NCBI GenBank assembly: GCA_002049455.2
Contig: KV919029.1
Location: forward strand, 1-64,000
Reading direction: 5' to 3'
Source: Porphyra umbilicalis
Lineage: Eukaryota; Rhodophyta; Bangiophyceae; Bangiales; Bangiaceae
Length of the DNA: 64,000 bases
Shown: one piece after another, positions 11,042 through 21,420 of the stretch
How the letters are laid out: each line of letters opens with the position of its first letter
How positions within the stretch are numbered: position 1 is the first letter of the stretch
The notes under the pieces: model-generated
Seen by the model: the letters and a program-made list of their open reading frames with translations, nothing else
What the model was told of the DNA's origin: nothing
The model's database searches: none
Translations under genes and position numbers: made by a program

Positions 11042-13252
11042 ATGTCTACTGGTGGTACCGGCGGCACTTGGCGAGCCAGAGACGGCAAGTTGCCAGCTGG
11101 CTACCGGCCGCCGGGCGGGGGACAAGGCACTCCTGCCGCCTCCGACGCCCCAACGGACGGTGCTCCAAATCCTCCCATCCCTGCGGATCAAGCCGCCTCT
11201 TGGCAGATGCAGGTGGTGGAGAGCCTGAAGGCGGCCGTTGAAGCACTTCAGCGACGCCTAACGGCCCAAGAACAGACTAACGAGTCTCTGGCGCGAGCCA
11301 ATGACAAGTTGGTAGACGACGTCGAGGCCCTGCGCAAGGTCGACTCCCACGAGAAGGAACGCCGTGTGGCTAAGTCTCGCCGCCAGTCGGGCGACAAGAC
11401 CAAGAATGTCAAGAAGACGAGCAAGGTGACTAGAGCCAAGTCCGTCCGCAAGGACGATCCGGCTAACGCCGCGCCTTCCTCATCTTCCGACGATTCCGCC
11501 TCTGGGTCAAGCCACGTCGTCAGACGACGACAACATCAACGCGACGGACAGGTCCTCTTCGGACGATGGCCACGGGCCTCCAGGCCCGCCGTCGCCCCCA
11601 AGTGGGTCCTCGCCGAGCGACAGCTCGAGCGAGTCGGACGCGGCCGCGCGCAAGCGCCCCGCGACCCCCACCAAACGGAAGGAGCGACTCGAAAAAGCCG
11701 ATAGGATCAAGGTGATCCGCCCGGCTAAAAGCCGCTTCAAGACACTCCTGGACTACAGGACGTACTTCCTGATCCGCCGTCAACTGACATATACGCCTAA
11801 GAGCGTCTCCACCAATGGAGCCAAAAGCCAAAGCCAAACATCACGAGTGCCCAACGTGTGGCCCTGTCACTGGCTCTCCAAACGTCGATCCAAAACAAAG
11901 AAGGTCACGTCTCAATCTTGGGCTCCCCTGGATGCTCACTATGGGTGGGCCTCTTTTGTGGCCGACAGACCATCCACGAATGCCCGACAAAGAATCTCGG
12001 TGGATGGCCGATCGCCATATCACTGTTTGCATGCCACGGGTCACGCTTTCCATTGGCGTAGGTTGGCTCAAAATGGAACCAGGGGATGGCCAAACGGTTG
12101 GGGGAGCATCCAAACAGGTTTGTTTGGAGTGGCGCGCCTCCAAACGGGCCCGTTTGGACTGGCCCTGCCGTTGAAGATCCAAAACTAGAGCAATCGCGTG
12201 TCATGGACACGAGGTCGATTAGGCAACTAGAATATGTGAGGATGGTCTATTTTTGGACCGTCACACCCTAGTTTTGGATCGCATCCCAGCCACCAATGCC
12301 CGTTTGGCAAAACCGTGCCACGTTTAGGCGTTTGGGTGTTTGGATCCATTGGTGGAGACGCTCTAAAGAGGCACAGCGGTCGCACCGTCTCAAAAACCTG
12401 TTAGACGGAGCGTTCCATGGGCAACAGCCATTCACGGGAGCCCTGCCCTTGGGCATCTTCACGTTCTTGACGACCTTTCGCCGCGCGTGCGACGCGGCTG
12501 GGCTGACGCACGGTCAAGCCCTTCCGCTTATGGTCCTTCGACTAGCCGGCAACGCCAAGATGGCCTTCTCCGGCGCGCTTAAAAGCACCCTCTGACGTAA
12601 GCGTTATGCCATCCGTACATACGGAGATGCCGTCAACTGGCTTCTTTCGAAGTATGCGACGCACGCGACTATGGCTAACGCCTATCAAGACATCACTACG
12701 ATGAAGCAACAAGACAACGAGGCGCCCACGGCCTTTGGTCATCGCGTGGAAACGCAATGCGACCTCCTGAACGGTTTGTTCGACATCCAAGACGTTAAGG
12801 ACTTCTTCATCACTGGTCTTTCGAACCTTGTGCAAGCGCACGTCCGGGTCCTGAACGACGAGTTCCCCGACCGAACCCTGTCCGAGACGGTCGCCACCGC
12901 CCAGATGTACTGGGACGGTACTAACAAGTTGCGTTTGCAACTCAAGATTACCCGCCCAACGGCGATCAAAGTCGCTTACGCGACACAATACCAGCGGACG
13001 ACGACGGAAAGACCGTTCACACCGGTTTGTACCCCGCCGCCCCCTCGGGCCGCCGTCCCTCAAGCCAATCGGGCTGACATCTGTTACAACTGTAACAAGC
13101 CGGGGCACTTCGCCGCACAATGTGCCGAGCCTTATCGCCCTCGCGAGCGTCGCCAACCGCCTATCGGCGTTCATGCCCTTGCCGACTGTGACGTCGAAGA
13201 AGACGAGATCAAACATCCGGCCGACGCCGTGCACGACTCGAAAAACGTCTAA
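11042..13252 (+). pseudogene. gag: gag of the Ty3/gypsy element, interrupted
   Basis: Starts at the ATG at 11042 in a Gly/Thr-rich leader. A probable coiled coil follows at about 11206-11340 (heptad-like VESLKAAVEALQRRL), then a basic and acidic Ser-rich stretch. The reading frame moves from frame 2 to frame 3 near 11510. At 11801 a 563-bp MITE interrupts the codons; removing the MITE and one TAA copy brings the upstream frame into register with the downstream part. A TGA at 12593-12595 lies in frame. The rest contains a capsid-like segment and a CCHC zinc knuckle, CYNCNKPGHFAAQC, at 13082-13123, ending at a stop at 13250-13252. Structural Gag normally forms the cytoplasmic particle that packages the RNA. 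This copy cannot make it intact. Confidence 0.85.
11801..12363. mobile_element. PIF/Harbinger MITE nested in gag, 3-bp TSD TAA
   Basis: A 563-bp element with terminal inverted repeats GAGCGTCTCCACCAATGG at both ends. It is flanked by TAA at 11798-11800 and 12364-12366, the TNA-type 3-bp duplication of PIF/Harbinger transposons. It has no transposase. Its left about 125 bp matches, in reverse complement, the right end of the autonomous element (about 47055-47178). Its right about 340 bp matches the left end of that element (41943-42290). It is therefore an internal-deletion derivative, mobilised in trans. It inserted after the LTR element, since it splits gag. Confidence 0.92.
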
Positions 13253-13257
13253 GCCGG

Positions 13258-13900
13258 GTGCCCGACTTGGGGTTGCCCGGCGGAACGCAAAAGCGTACGG
13301 TAACAAGGTTGTTGCGCCGTTCCTTACGGCACTACGAGATCGCAGCCACGTTAGGCCCATGCCTGCGCGTCATGCGAAATTGCCGCCCTGTCTTAGACAC
13401 GGGCGCCGGGGTGAACATAGTGCGAACAAGTGTTCTCCCTACGAACTGGATAGCTTACGCCGAAGAGTTGACCACACTTTCGCGCATCCGAGATGCAAAC
13501 AACAATCGTCTCTTGACGAATTATGCCATACATCTGTATGTAGACACCGGAGGTGTGCGTCTATTTGACCGATTCCTCGTTTCCGACAACTTGTCAGTCC
13601 CGTGCATTCTTGGCACCGAGTTCATTGAACAAAACATCGAGGGCATCTTGCCGCTCTTGCGCAAGATCGTCTGGCAAGAGCACGTGCGCTGCACGGAGGA
13701 ACTACCTCGGCCAACGCCGATCTTAGCTTGTCTTAACGACAGCGCGTGGGACCGCCACTGGCAAGATAGACCCGCTCAGGTTCGAGCCTGCAAACAGGTG
13801 CGTGTCAACGGACACAAGGAGGAGTGGATCATGGCCACGTGCGACACCCCGGGCATGGTGACGATCACACCGAACATTCGGTTGTGCCGACACAGTCCAT
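13258..13900 (+). pseudogene. pro: Ty3/gypsy aspartic protease domain
   Basis: Follows the gag stop at once, in the -1 frame relative to gag and without an ATG, as expected if made as a Gag-Pol fusion by frameshifting. The active-site triad is visible as VLDTGAG, with Asp encoded at 13396-13398; the second conserved strand appears as CILGTEFIE near 13600. The frame then has to change by -1 near 13880-13900 to reach the RT frame, where TGA codons at 13959-13961 and 14193-14195 interrupt the linker. The domain itself looks intact, but its connection to the polymerase is broken. Confidence 0.8.
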
Positions 13901-14327
13901 GGCAGTCGCCCGCGGCATCGCCATTCTCAAACGGGACGAACCATTCTTGGTCAAGTTATGAAACTTCGGCAAGGACCAAGTCATTGTTCGCAAGAACTCA
14001 ACCTTGGAGTTCGCAAAACCCTGCCAAGGACCGATGTTGGCCGCCGTCTTGGATGACAACCATCCAAAAGATGGTACCGATACTTCATCGGACGACGCGA
14101 GTCGTGACCTACTCGAGGACCTCGACCTCAGTGAGGCCCCCGAGTACCTGCACAAGCAGATTCGAGACATGCTCAAGACGCATTCGTCGATGTGAGATGG
14201 AACCCTTGGCGTCATCCGTGCTACGGAGCACGCCATCGTCAATCCTCCCGACGCTCTGCCCATACGGGCCCAACCCTACCGAACCGGGCCGTTCAAACGG
14301 CAGATCATCGCTGATCAGATCAACAAG

Positions 14328-17300
14328 ATGTTGAAGCTCAACGTCATTGCCATTAGCCACACTGCTTGGGCGAGCCCCGTGGGAATCGTACCAAAGAAGA
14401 ACGGCAAAGCCCGATTCTGTGTCGACTATCGTCGGTTAAACAACATTACCAAGAAGGATGCTTATCCATTGCCTCGGATGGAAGACTGCCTGGACTCTTT
14501 GGGAGATGCCCAAGTGTTTACGTCTCTCGACTGCACCGCGGGGTACTGGCGAGTACCCTTACGCAAAGAAGACCAAGAGAAGACAACGTTCACAACGCAT
14601 TGTGGTATATACCACTGGTTATCCATGCCTTTCGGCTTGACGAACGCGCCCGCTACCTTTCAGCGCGCGTTGGATATTATCCTCTCGGGCTTGAAGTGGC
14701 AGATATGCCTTGTCTACTTAGACGATGTCATCATCTTCTCCGTAAACGCGGAAAAACACGTCAAAGACGTTGACACGGTTCTTCACCGTCTCCGCGAAGC
14801 CGGGGTTACTCTCAACTTGGAAAAGTGCACGTGGTTCTCCGATGAGGTCGAGTACCTCAGACACATTGTCCGCCCCGGGCAACTGCACGTGCACAACAAG
14901 AACGTGGATGCTCTGGAGCATGCCAAGCTCCCAACTACAAAGACCCAGCTGAAAAGCTTCTTGGGCATGTGCAACGTCTATCGACGTTTCGTCAAGGACT
15001 TTGCCAAACGAGCGAAGCCCCTGAACGCCCTGACTAGGGCCGAGATCCCACCGAATCTACCACCACCAACGGACGTGGCTATCGCCGCATTCGAAGACCC
15101 TCGAAACGCACTATCGTGCCCACCGGTACTTGCCTTGCCAAAGGCCAATCGGAAGCTCGTCGTTGACGTTGACGCATGCGCCGACCAAGTTGGTTGTACC
15201 CTCTTCCAGGAGGAACCGGGCGAGCTGCTTCATCCAGTCGGATATTGGAGCCGAGGACTCACTGCTGCAGAGCAAAACTACTCCACCACGGAGCGAGAAT
15301 GCCTCGGCGTCGTGTGGGCTGTCCTCAAGTTGAGGCACTTCCTCGACGGACAACGGTTCCTCATCCGAACGGATCACCAAGCACTTAGCTGGATCTACAG
15401 CACGACTGACTCAAGCGGACGCTTGATGCGATGGCGACTTCGCCTCTCCGAATACACATTCGATATGGTTTATAAACCAGGTGCATCGCACCACCTGCCC
15501 GACTTCCTGTCGTGCGCCTCTACGGTGGCGCCGCCAGATTATATCCATGATGATATATTGCTGTCTTCCCAATTTTGGCCGATGCCGTCGATGTCAAGAG
15601 GGGTGATCAACTGTGCGAAACAGTTTCTCAGCCATTCATTCAGCCGGATAAAGTCGTTCGACCAATGGGCAGTTGACCGAGACCCTGTCTTGACTTCGAC
15701 CACATCGGCCAAAATTGGGAAGACAGCAATACCTTGTCTGGAATTGGCCGAGACGGCCAACGGCTTAAGAACGGGGAGGTACACGGGTACCGACACACTG
15801 GAACCGGTGGAGTTCGACGATGTTGTCGAAGCACAACAAACAGACGACTTCTGCGTCGAGATGTCCACTCGCGAGGAGCGCGGAACGGCCAAGGCCTTCT
15901 TCCGCAACGAGCATCACGCTATGTACCGCCGTGCGCCTTACGGCAATCAACTGGTTATTCCAAAGTCTCTACGCGAACGCGTGTTGACCCTCGAGCACCA
16001 CGCAACCGTGGCCGCTCATCCTGGTATGAACCGGATGTATTACACAATGCGTAAGGCATACTACTGGCCTTCAATGGTGACGGATATTCATTCGACCATC
16101 ACCAAATGCACAACTTGTGCGCAAAATCGCCTCGCCTTGCGGCGACACACCACGCCCTTGACCCTGTTCCAGGCTACCGAGCCTCTCACGGAGCTGTCCG
16201 TTGACATCTTTGGGCCCATCCCGGCCTCCAAGAAGGGCAACCTCTTCATCTTCGTTATCACCGACCGCTTCGCCAAGCTCACCAAATGCGCTGCCTTGCG
16301 GCGAATCACGGCCATGTCCGTGGCGTCAGCCATCATCGACGCGTGGGTGTCAGCCTACGGGCCACCGGACCGGATCCTATCGGACCAAGGGCCCCAGTTC
16401 ATGTCGAACTTCTTCATCGCTGTGATGAAAATGCTTGGCATTGAAACGGTTCGCACCACGGCGTATCACCCCCAAACTAATGGGCAAGTTGAACGGTACA
16501 ACCGTACCATGGCTACTCAGCTGCGACACTACGTCGCTGATGACCCATCACGATGGGACGAGTTACTCCCGGTAATAACCATGGCGTATAATAGCCAACC
16601 ACATCGGTCGACGGGCATCGCCCCATTTGAGCTCGTAATCCCAAGGCGAATCCCACACCTCACGGTTCGCAACTTGCCCCCGGGCACTCCGCTTACCAAT
16701 AAGGGAACGCTCAAGGACGGGTCACCCCTAGCTCGCAAACGCGAGTTCATGGCCCGCCTGCGCAAGCAGATCCCCATCGTAATCGAGGCCTTGCTTAAGA
16801 CGCAACAACGTTACAAGCGTAACTTCGACCATCGGGTCGCATCCCGCAATGCGGACGTCAAGATCGGCGACTACGTATACACGACCAAGCACGACCGGCA
16901 AAACAAGCTGCAAAGCAAAGCCATTGGACCCTTCGTGGTCACTGACGCAGACGCGGACGCCTCCACGTTTGTCATTGACATTGACGGCGAGGAAAAACGT
17001 GTCAGCAGTGACCATGTCACCCCAGCTCCTCGTCCAACGACGACGGACAGGGTTCCACACCCCTTGCTAGATGGTCTAGACAAACGCAAGTCACCCCCGG
17101 CAACTGCCGATGAGGATGTGATCGACAAACTCCTAGGCTTTCGCCAGACGGGTGACAGCTATAGCGCTAAGGTGCGCTGGTTCGACTACGGGTCGAAGGA
17201 CGACACCTGGGAGCCCCTGGAGAAAGTCCCCCGCAACCTGGTGGTGCGTTTCCTTCGACAGAAGAAGAAGCATGTACCGGGGTACGAGTGGCAAACGCCA

Positions 17301-17696
17301 ACGCGACGAAGTCGCCGACAGGCCGGGCTCACAACCGTGGCCAACATCGTCACGGACTCCAGGTGGATACCCACTATCCAACATGTCCATGTTACCGGGG
17401 ACGGAGTTATCCATGCTGATGTCTCGTGGACAGATTCAAGTACGGCCGCCGCGATTAAGGAAGGAATTCCTGTCGCGTGGCTCAAGTCCACTCTGCCGTC
17501 CATGACGCGCAACTTTGCGTATGATCCCCAACTTGCCTTGCGGCACTTCCCTCGGCTGAACCGTGTTTACGGCCCGTACACATATGTGTGGCCGAAATCC
17601 GCGCAGGCGACACTGATCGGGAGCGATCCCTCTGTACCAGTGCTCCCCAACGGGTTTCTGGTACGTCCGGTACAACACTTGGACTCAGTCCTTTGA
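14328..17696 (+). CDS. pol: Ty3/gypsy Pol: reverse transcriptase, RNase H, integrase, chromodomain
   Basis: An open 1122-codon ORF. The first Met (14328) is internal to the polyprotein, because homology begins upstream past a TGA at 14193. Reverse transcriptase covers about residues 20-190, with the catalytic YLDD at 130-133. RNase H follows (ALSWIYSTTDSSGR). Next comes an HHCC integrase zinc finger (HHATVAAHPGMNR to CTTC). The DDE core has Asp 626 (SVDIFGP), Asp 686 (LSDQGPQF) and Glu 722 (NGQVERYNRT), a DD35E spacing. A chromodomain lies near residues 933-980 (VRWFDYGSKDDTWEPLEKVP), which in this family directs integration to modified chromatin. The enzyme copies the element RNA and inserts the cDNA. 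All catalytic residues are present, but Gag and the Gag-Pol junction are not intact, so it may act only in trans. Confidence 0.95.
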   Translation: MLKLNVIAISHTAWASPVGIVPKKNGKARFCVDYRRLNNITKKDAYPLPRMEDCLDSLGDAQVFTSLDCTAGYWRVPLRKEDQEKTTFTTHCGIYHWLSMPFGLTNAPATFQRALDIILSGLKWQICLVYLDDVIIFSVNAEKHVKDVDTVLHRLREAGVTLNLEKCTWFSDEVEYLRHIVRPGQLHVHNKNVDALEHAKLPTTKTQLKSFLGMCNVYRRFVKDFAKRAKPLNALTRAEIPPNLPPPTDVAIAAFEDPRNALSCPPVLALPKANRKLVVDVDACADQVGCTLFQEEPGELLHPVGYWSRGLTAAEQNYSTTERECLGVVWAVLKLRHFLDGQRFLIRTDHQALSWIYSTTDSSGRLMRWRLRLSEYTFDMVYKPGASHHLPDFLSCASTVAPPDYIHDDILLSSQFWPMPSMSRGVINCAKQFLSHSFSRIKSFDQWAVDRDPVLTSTTSAKIGKTAIPCLELAETANGLRTGRYTGTDTLEPVEFDDVVEAQQTDDFCVEMSTREERGTAKAFFRNEHHAMYRRAPYGNQLVIPKSLRERVLTLEHHATVAAHPGMNRMYYTMRKAYYWPSMVTDIHSTITKCTTCAQNRLALRRHTTPLTLFQATEPLTELSVDIFGPIPASKKGNLFIFVITDRFAKLTKCAALRRITAMSVASAIIDAWVSAYGPPDRILSDQGPQFMSNFFIAVMKMLGIETVRTTAYHPQTNGQVERYNRTMATQLRHYVADDPSRWDELLPVITMAYNSQPHRSTGIAPFELVIPRRIPHLTVRNLPPGTPLTNKGTLKDGSPLARKREFMARLRKQIPIVIEALLKTQQRYKRNFDHRVASRNADVKIGDYVYTTKHDRQNKLQSKAIGPFVVTDADADASTFVIDIDGEEKRVSSDHVTPAPRPTTTDRVPHPLLDGLDKRKSPPATADEDVIDKLLGFRQTGDSYSAKVRWFDYGSKDDTWEPLEKVPRNLVVRFLRQKKKHVPGYEWQTPTRRSRRQAGLTTVANIVTDSRWIPTIQHVHVTGDGVIHADVSWTDSSTAAAIKEGIPVAWLKSTLPSMTRNFAYDPQLALRHFPRLNRVYGPYTYVWPKSAQATLIGSDPSVPVLPNGFLVRPVQHLDSVL

Positions 17697-18035
17697 CGCT
17701 TGGTGACAACCACAGAGGAAGCAACCTGGGTAATACCACAATGGACCAACACCAGTTGGTACGCTACTGCCATACGTGCATGTTTCGGGTACGAAGTGCT
17801 TTTATCAGCAGACGCAAGGGATACAAATCCCACAACATGGGCCATGATGGCCTGCCACTTCCTTCATCGCTATGACGATAAACAGAAAAACTGAGAAGTG
17901 GATACAAACATTTCAAACGACAAACAACCACAAGACGAAGAAACATCAACACACTAAAAAGGCGTAAGCCCTCGAAATTGGCAATCCCACCCCCCGCCGG
18001 GGTCAACCGAGCAAGTCACTGAACAGTGAACCTCG
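17697..18035. other. Spacer between pol and antisense ORF
   Basis: A 339-bp, relatively AT-rich stretch between the convergent 3' ends of pol (+) and the antisense ORF (-). I see no gene. A convergent terminator or polyadenylation region would be expected here, but no motif can be assigned. Confidence 0.5.
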
Positions 18036-19994
18036 CTACTCCTCCTCGTCACGACGACGCGAGTCCCGGCGGGAATCGCGGCTCGCGCCGACACTGGCCG
18101 CCGACTCCTGCGAGACACTACGCGCACGCGAGTTGCGCGCCGAGTGCGGAGCCCCCGTCGACGGGCCCCCGCCCTCGTGCGTCCGACGACCAAGGATGCT
18201 CTGCGCTTTGAAGCGCGCCGGCGTAGCCTCCTCCTCTGGCTGGATAGCCTCGAGGTGCTGGGCGAATCGCCCGTAGTTGGCATCGCCGTCAACGGCGCGA
18301 TCCACGGCCTGTCCAATGATGGACAAAGCCGACTCAACACCCCGTCCGTCCGCGCGCTCAACAGCGGTCCGCAGGCCCGCGATTTGCTCGACCCAGGCGT
18401 TAGCCACCGCCGACAAGGCTGCCCCACGGGTCGCGCGAGCGCGTACATCGCGCGCGCGCGCCGACTCAAACAAGGCAACCGCCGCGGAGGAAGACGCGCG
18501 GGTCGGCCAAGTGGCATCCACCGCCCGGGGCGGAGACGGCGAACGATCACGCCGCGGCGAACGCGGGCGGTAGCAGCCCTCTCGGGCGTCGCCAACGGCG
18601 TGAGCCCAGTTCCGACGACCACGACGCCACACCCCGGGGTGGCTCGAAGTGATTAGAGCCATCGGGAGTGGCGCGTTCGGGTCCAACGCCCAGTCGAAAT
18701 CGACACAAGGGTGGCGAATGCAAAAGCCGTACTCCTTGTTCGGGTCGATCGTGACCCGCACCTGTCGGGCTTTCCCGGAGTCGCGGTCGCGCCAGACAAC
18801 GTCCGTAAGGACCTCTCGCCAGAGAAACGCCGTCATGGCCTGACGCATCTTGCCGTACAAGACGTACTTGGCATCGCCGTCGGGCGCGTCCTTCAACTTG
18901 GACGTATCCAACGCGTCGAAATGACGAAGCGTCCTATCGTCCAAGTGGACGAAGAGCTTGTCATCCTGCAGGGTGTGAACCCGCGCAGCAACTAAGTTGC
19001 AGTAGTACTCGGAGTACACCTCCCGCCAGACTGAGCTGAAGGCGTTGCGCAACGCATCCGCCAGGTACGACACCACTACGGGGGTCGCCACCCAAAACCC
19101 CGTGTGAGGCTCCCATGCCGGGATAGGCGGAAGCCAACGGGACAAGTCGAACGTCCGTGGCGCACGGAGAAATCCAGCCGCCCACGCGGTGGGCATCAAC
19201 TCGCGACCGCGAAAGAAGCGCGTGTCGGCGGCCCGACGGTGGTCGGATGGGAACATCGGCAACCGGAAGGGGATCGGCAACATGGTGACACGCGGACTGC
19301 GATCGTCCTCGAAGTTGTCATTCTCCTCGTGCTTCACCAGCGCGAGCTTCTCGAGGTACGGCTCCAGACCGGAGTCGTGCCCGAACGGGACCGAAAGGTC
19401 CTCGGCGAGAGCCCGCTTGAGGAAAACGGCCTTCGGCCAGTTGAGCAACAAGCGGCAAAACGAGCCGGCCGCCGCCTCGATCGTCTCTGTACCCTTCTCA
19501 GGGACCAGAAGCGCATTGGCGTACACCAAGTGGTGAAAAGGGTGCAAAGGCACTTGGTAGCGCACGACCTCGTTGCAAGACGACATCACCTCGTACACAC
19601 GACGCTAAGGGCCCTGGTTCCCAAAGTACGGGTCCCCATGGACCTCGGCCACGCGGTCGCCCGCGTGGTCCGGCAACCCGGCTTGCGCCATGACGTCAAC
19701 GAAGTCGGGCAACGCCTCGTAATCCAAGTAGACACGACGCGTGTGCGCACGAGCGCGGTTGCGCACGCACATGTCATACAAACGGTTGTCGGTGACCCGC
19801 GGGACCCCATCAACCACCTGCACAGGTTCCGCGTGTGCGTAGTACGAGCCGCGAGGCCGAAACTGGCGCAAGACCTCCGGTTCCGTGGTGCAATCCACTT
19901 CCGGATGGCCCCCCGCGGCGGCATGCGCCCCGTCGATGACCACCCCGCCATCGGCAACGCCGACGTCCACCGCCATCGCGGCCAAGTCCGCCAT
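18036..19994 (-). pseudogene. Antisense ORF of the Ty3/gypsy element, unknown product, one in-frame stop
   Basis: Read on the minus strand, one frame stays open from the ATG at 19994 to the stop at 18036, about 650 codons, except for a single TAG at 19605-19607. The TAG splits it into a 129-residue N-terminal part and a 520-residue part (18036-19598). Codon use and composition look protein-like through most of its length: Trp-, Tyr- and His-containing segments such as DLSRWLPPIPAWEPHTGFW, then an Arg/Ser-rich C-terminal tail ending RRDEEE. I recognise no domain. It lies between pol and the 3' LTR and is convergent with pol. Additional ORFs at this position, some antisense, are known in plant LTR retrotransposons, but their roles are mostly unknown. 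It could have been captured from the host or be a structural or regulatory protein. Confidence 0.7.
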
Positions 19995-20024
19995 AGCGTT
20001 CGCCGTTCGGGGTGGTTACCCTGG

Positions 20025-20300
20025 CTGTCACCGCCGGGCTTGCCACGCTTGCCGCCCTTGCCGCGCTTGTCGCCGCCGGGCTTGCCGCCCTTGCCGCCCT
20101 TGCCGCCCTTTCCGCGCTTGTCGCCGCCGGGCTTGCCGCGCTTGCCGCCCTTGCCGCCGTCGCCTCCGGGCTTGCCGCGCTTGCCGCCGCCAACGCCGCG
20201 CTTGCCGCGCTTGCCTGGGCCGACGCCGCGCTTGCCGCCCTCTCCACCCAGCGCAAACCCACACTCACCGGGTCCGCAACCTCGCGTTTTGCCACCTCGC
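20025..20300 (-). repeat. Collagen-like KGGKRGKPGG repeat tract
   Basis: Tandem degenerate copies of a unit near CTTGCCGCCCTTGCCG. On the minus strand one frame reads Lys/Gly/Pro repeats such as KGGKRGKPGGD. This frame is offset from the antisense ORF that begins at 19994, so it may be an upstream exon or a frameshifted N-terminal extension, or simply a minisatellite. Confidence 0.6.
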
Positions 20301-20385
20301 GGTGGCACACCCCTTCTGAACCTTGCCGCTAGGCCGCGACCTGTGCGTGATCACGAAGACACGGGATGGCCCCGTGCCGACACGA

Positions 20386-20675
20386 CGCGGACCCGCACCC
20401 CGGCTTTCGCCTCGTCGCCAAGGTAGTCAAAACCCCGACGAGGTCGGCGCCTGCCGGCAACGACGATGACCACCCAGCAAGTGCTGCACCGCGCGCACGA
20501 CTCTGTGGTAACCGGTCTTGAGGTGCGAACCCCACCCCCACTCTCGATAACACGGACCCGCGTCCCGGCTTTCGCCGTGTCGTCGGGGTAGTCAAAACCC
20601 CGACGAAGGAGGCGCCACTTGGCGCCGACGAAGGTCGCCCCAACACGTGTTGCACGACGCACCTGCACATCAACG
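20386..20675. repeat. Tandem about 115-bp degenerate direct repeat
   Basis: Two copies, about 20386-20497 and 20549-20675, share GGACCCGC, CCCGGCTTTCGCC and GTAGTCAAAACCCCGACGA. They lie in the internal region just upstream of the 3' LTR and contain no gene. The remaining sequence to 21015 is GC-rich. A typical polypurine tract is weak here; only GGAGG immediately precedes the LTR. Confidence 0.6.
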
Positions 20676-21015
20676 GGTCTTAACCCCGACGCTCGTCGCC
20701 CGTCAACCGGCCGCCTGGCCCCCACGCCCACGCCGACGCCGACCCGCCTGCGCGGGCGCGCGTACGCGCAAGCGCCGATCGGACCCCCAGCGCCAGCTGC
20801 CCGCCACCCACGCCCACGCGTGCGTGGCTGGACGGTCGCGACAGACGACGGCGAACCGCCACCTCCCCCCCATCGGGACCGGGCGCCGCGCCCCCCACGG
20901 CTCCCGCCGCCTGGGCGGTTGCGCCCGCGCGGGCCCGTAACAGGCCGCGATCGCCCAATCGGGTTTCACCATCCTGAAATCTCACCGGGACAGTTCGAAT
21001 CTCGCGTTGGAGGTA

Positions 21016-21415
21016 TGTAGCATATCTCTGCTCCCAATTGGCAATTGGCCACGAGTAGCCCCCTTGACTTGCCGAATTCACGGATTGGTGTTACTCGGCT
21101 TGTGGCACGCCCTTTGGGGGGCTACTTCCGCATTGTTTATTTTTTATTGTTTGTTTGCTTGCCTGTTTTATTTATTTGTCTGCCGGCACTCATTACGATC
21201 GCTTGTGATCGGACGGTCGATCGACCGGTGCCCTCGTTTGTATTAAATCACCGTGGGTCCGGGGTCGCCGTCGTGGGCGCCACCCGGCTCCCCATCGGAT
21301 GCCCTTCAACAAAAGGACTTTCTTCCTCGCCGCGACGGCAATAGAACTCGCTTTATTGATTGGCTGCGGTCGGTCTCAGTACACTGGTCATTGAACTAAC
21401 GTTATTAATACCGCA
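21016..21415 (+). repeat. 3' LTR
   Basis: A 400-bp direct repeat of the 5' LTR, beginning TGTAGCATATCTCTGC and ending ACCGCA. It is followed by the target duplication GGCCA. Differences from the 5' LTR are scattered; a short expansion in the TTTATTTATTTG stretch explains the 4-bp length difference. Confidence 0.95.
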
Positions 21416-21420
21416 GGCCA

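Larger units (their letters stand above)
10424..21415 (+). mobile_element. Ty3/gypsy chromovirus LTR retrotransposon, complete with target-site duplication
   Basis: A 10,992-bp insertion with both LTRs (10424-10819 and 21016-21415), each starting TG and ending CA. It is flanked by the 5-bp duplication GGCCA at 10419-10423 and 21416-21420. Inside, on the + strand, are gag (CCHC zinc knuckle), aspartic protease, reverse transcriptase, RNase H, integrase and a chromodomain. That order and the chromodomain identify a Ty3/gypsy chromovirus. The 3' third carries a long ORF on the opposite strand. The gag and protease parts are broken by frameshifts, stops and a nested MITE, while the RT-to-chromodomain ORF is open. 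The LTRs differ by about 15 substitutions and a 4-bp indel by eye, so insertion is not very recent. Confidence 0.95.
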
